Shown: positions 4,312 to 5,258 of the stretch, piece after piece | Position numbering within the stretch: the first letter of the stretch is position 1 | Layout of the letters: each line of letters begins with the position of its first letter | Origin: Lachnospiraceae bacterium | GTDB lineage: Bacteria > Bacillota > Clostridia > Lachnospirales > Lachnospiraceae | Length of the DNA: 5,258 bases | Reading direction: 5' to 3' | Assembly (NCBI GenBank): GCA_900770535.1 | Contig: CAAHDV010000180.1 | Span: 1-5,258 of the forward strand | The notes under the pieces: model-generated | Seen by the model: the letters and a program-made list of their open reading frames with translations, nothing else | Databases searched by the model: none | What the model was told of the DNA's origin: nothing | Translations under genes and position numbers: made by a program

Positions 4312-5258
4312 ATGTTGACAAATTATCTGGAAATGATTCAGTCTGTGGAGCGGGACCGGGAGGCCCTGCTCTTTTCTGACCGTGTTTATACTTATGGAAA
4401 TCTGGCGGATCTGGCGCTGGAAAAACAAAAGCAGTTCCATCTGGAAAATGGAAAACCGCAGCTTGTTGTGATCCGGGAAGAGTCCATCCTGGAGCAGCTT
4501 ACATCCTTTCTGGCCTGTCAGGGAACCGGGGCAGTGCCTCTGATTGTTCCGGGTGACGTGACAGTTCCGGACACTTTTTTTGAAATAGAAATTCCGGAGG
4601 GCGCCTGCATGGCAGTCATGACCTCCGGCACTACCGGGAGCGGAAAGCTGTTGTTCCGTACCTTTGAGAGCTGGTACGGATATTTTGAAACCCAGAACCA
4701 GATCTTTGGCATTAATTCAGAAAGCCGCCTTTTCGCCCAGGGAAGCCTGGCCTTTACCGGTAATCTGAACCTGTATCTGGGGCAGCTTTCTGCCGGAGCA
4801 GCAGTGATTGCCTGCGATGTGTTTGATCCGAGACTCTGGAAACGCCAGTTGGAAGCGTGCCGGGCAGACGGGATTTATCTGATCCCGGCAAAGCTGCGGG
4901 CGTTAAAGCAGGTGTATGAGCGGGAACGGGAACCAGAAAAACGGAAGAACCAGCACATCAGGCTGATCTTAAGCGGTTCCCAGAGCTTTGGCGGCGCGGA
5001 GGCGCGGGCAGTTCAGGCGGTATTCCCGGAGGCAGACCTGATCTTGTATTACGGAGCCAGCGAACTGAGCTATGTAAGTTATGTGCACGGCCGGGATATG
5101 GGGGAGGATAAGACTCTGATCGGCAGAAACTTCCCGGGAGTTGCCATTCGCCTGGAGGACGGTGAGATCCATGTGACAACGCCCTGTGGAGTGATAGGCG
5201 CGGACCCGGATGCCTTTGCCGGAGACTACGGCCACTGGGACGAGGCGGGCAACCTTTA
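4312..5258 (+). CDS. AMP-forming acyl-CoA ligase-like protein (YhfT-like), 3' end beyond the window
   Basis: Adenylate-forming (ANL) enzymes activate a carboxylic acid with ATP to an acyl-adenylate and usually pass it to CoA or an acyl carrier. The 315 residues present show the core motifs in order: MTSGTTGSGK (103-112, the phosphate-binding loop), YGASE (247-251, the aromatic-GxTE-type motif) and GDYGHWDEAGNL (304-315, with the ribose-binding Asp of the GDxG motif). The window ends there, so the C-terminal lid domain with its catalytic Lys is not seen. The N-terminal part is short: the phosphate loop begins near 103 rather than about 160-180 as in many acyl-CoA synthetases. The start chosen is ATG 4312, 8 bases after AGAAGG (4298-4303). 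ATG 4291 is in frame and would add seven residues, but its upstream site is weaker. It follows the thiolase by 34 bases. Substrate cannot be told from sequence; a fatty acid or dicarboxylic acid would suit the context. Confidence 0.88.
   Translation, partial: MLTNYLEMIQSVERDREALLFSDRVYTYGNLADLALEKQKQFHLENGKPQLVVIREESILEQLTSFLACQGTGAVPLIVPGDVTVPDTFFEIEIPEGACMAVMTSGTTGSGKLLFRTFESWYGYFETQNQIFGINSESRLFAQGSLAFTGNLNLYLGQLSAGAAVIACDVFDPRLWKRQLEACRADGIYLIPAKLRALKQVYEREREPEKRKNQHIRLILSGSQSFGGAEARAVQAVFPEADLILYYGASELSYVSYVHGRDMGEDKTLIGRNFPGVAIRLEDGEIHVTTPCGVIGADPDAFAGDYGHWDEAGNL

Noticed and set aside
1..5258. CRISPR arrays, tRNA or rRNA genes, insertion sequences
   Set aside because: I saw no regularly spaced direct repeats, no tRNA-like cloverleaf or conserved rRNA stretch, and no transposase motif or terminal inverted repeats on either strand.

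Overview
The window looks like chromosomal DNA of an endospore-forming Firmicute, most likely a Clostridia/Lachnospiraceae member. The signs are a spore germination protease gene (gpr) beside rpsT, strong AGGAGG-type ribosome binding sites, near-consensus TTGACA/TATAAT promoters, a Gram-positive-type BirA operator, and moderately GC-rich genes separated by AT-rich gaps. The genus cannot be fixed from this sequence alone.

Layout. Positions 1-187 (minus) hold an open frame resembling the C-terminal part of a ChrA-type chromate transporter half. The rest of that protein is missing, so it is probably a decayed remnant. A factor-independent terminator (227-268) follows. Next is rpsT (minus, 299-562, UUG start) with its own strong sigma-A promoter (657-685). 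The 199-base gap between rpsT and gpr also holds a candidate sigma-G -10 element and a perfect 9-bp AT-rich hairpin. gpr (762-1835, plus) encodes the zymogen protease that degrades small acid-soluble spore proteins at germination.

From 1835 to the right edge lies a four-gene operon on the plus strand: a MaoC-like hot-dog hydratase (1950-2564), the biotin transporter subunit bioY (2577-3125), a thiolase-family enzyme (3138-4277) and an AMP-forming acyl-CoA ligase-like protein (4312 to beyond the window). The genes are spaced 12, 12 and 34 bases apart. Upstream is a near-perfect BirA operator (half-sites ATTGTAAACC and GGTTGACAAT, 14-base spacer). Its right half contains the -35 box of a TTGACA-N17-TATACT promoter. 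The operon should therefore be shut off by BirA when biotin is plentiful and opened when biotin is scarce.

How the genes may work together. BioY takes up biotin. The other three enzymes are acyl-thioester enzymes that could activate, hydrate/dehydrate and condense or cleave acyl chains. Related bioY-thiolase-ligase groupings are known as BirA-regulated genes of unclear function (B. subtilis yhfU-yhfS-yhfT). The system here adds a MaoC-like hydratase, and its thiolase has Ala where the second catalytic Cys is expected. It could make a pimeloyl-type biotin precursor, or it could supply or salvage acyl chains when biotin-dependent acetyl-CoA carboxylase is limited. The sequence does not decide between these. 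This operon is the most interesting part of the window.
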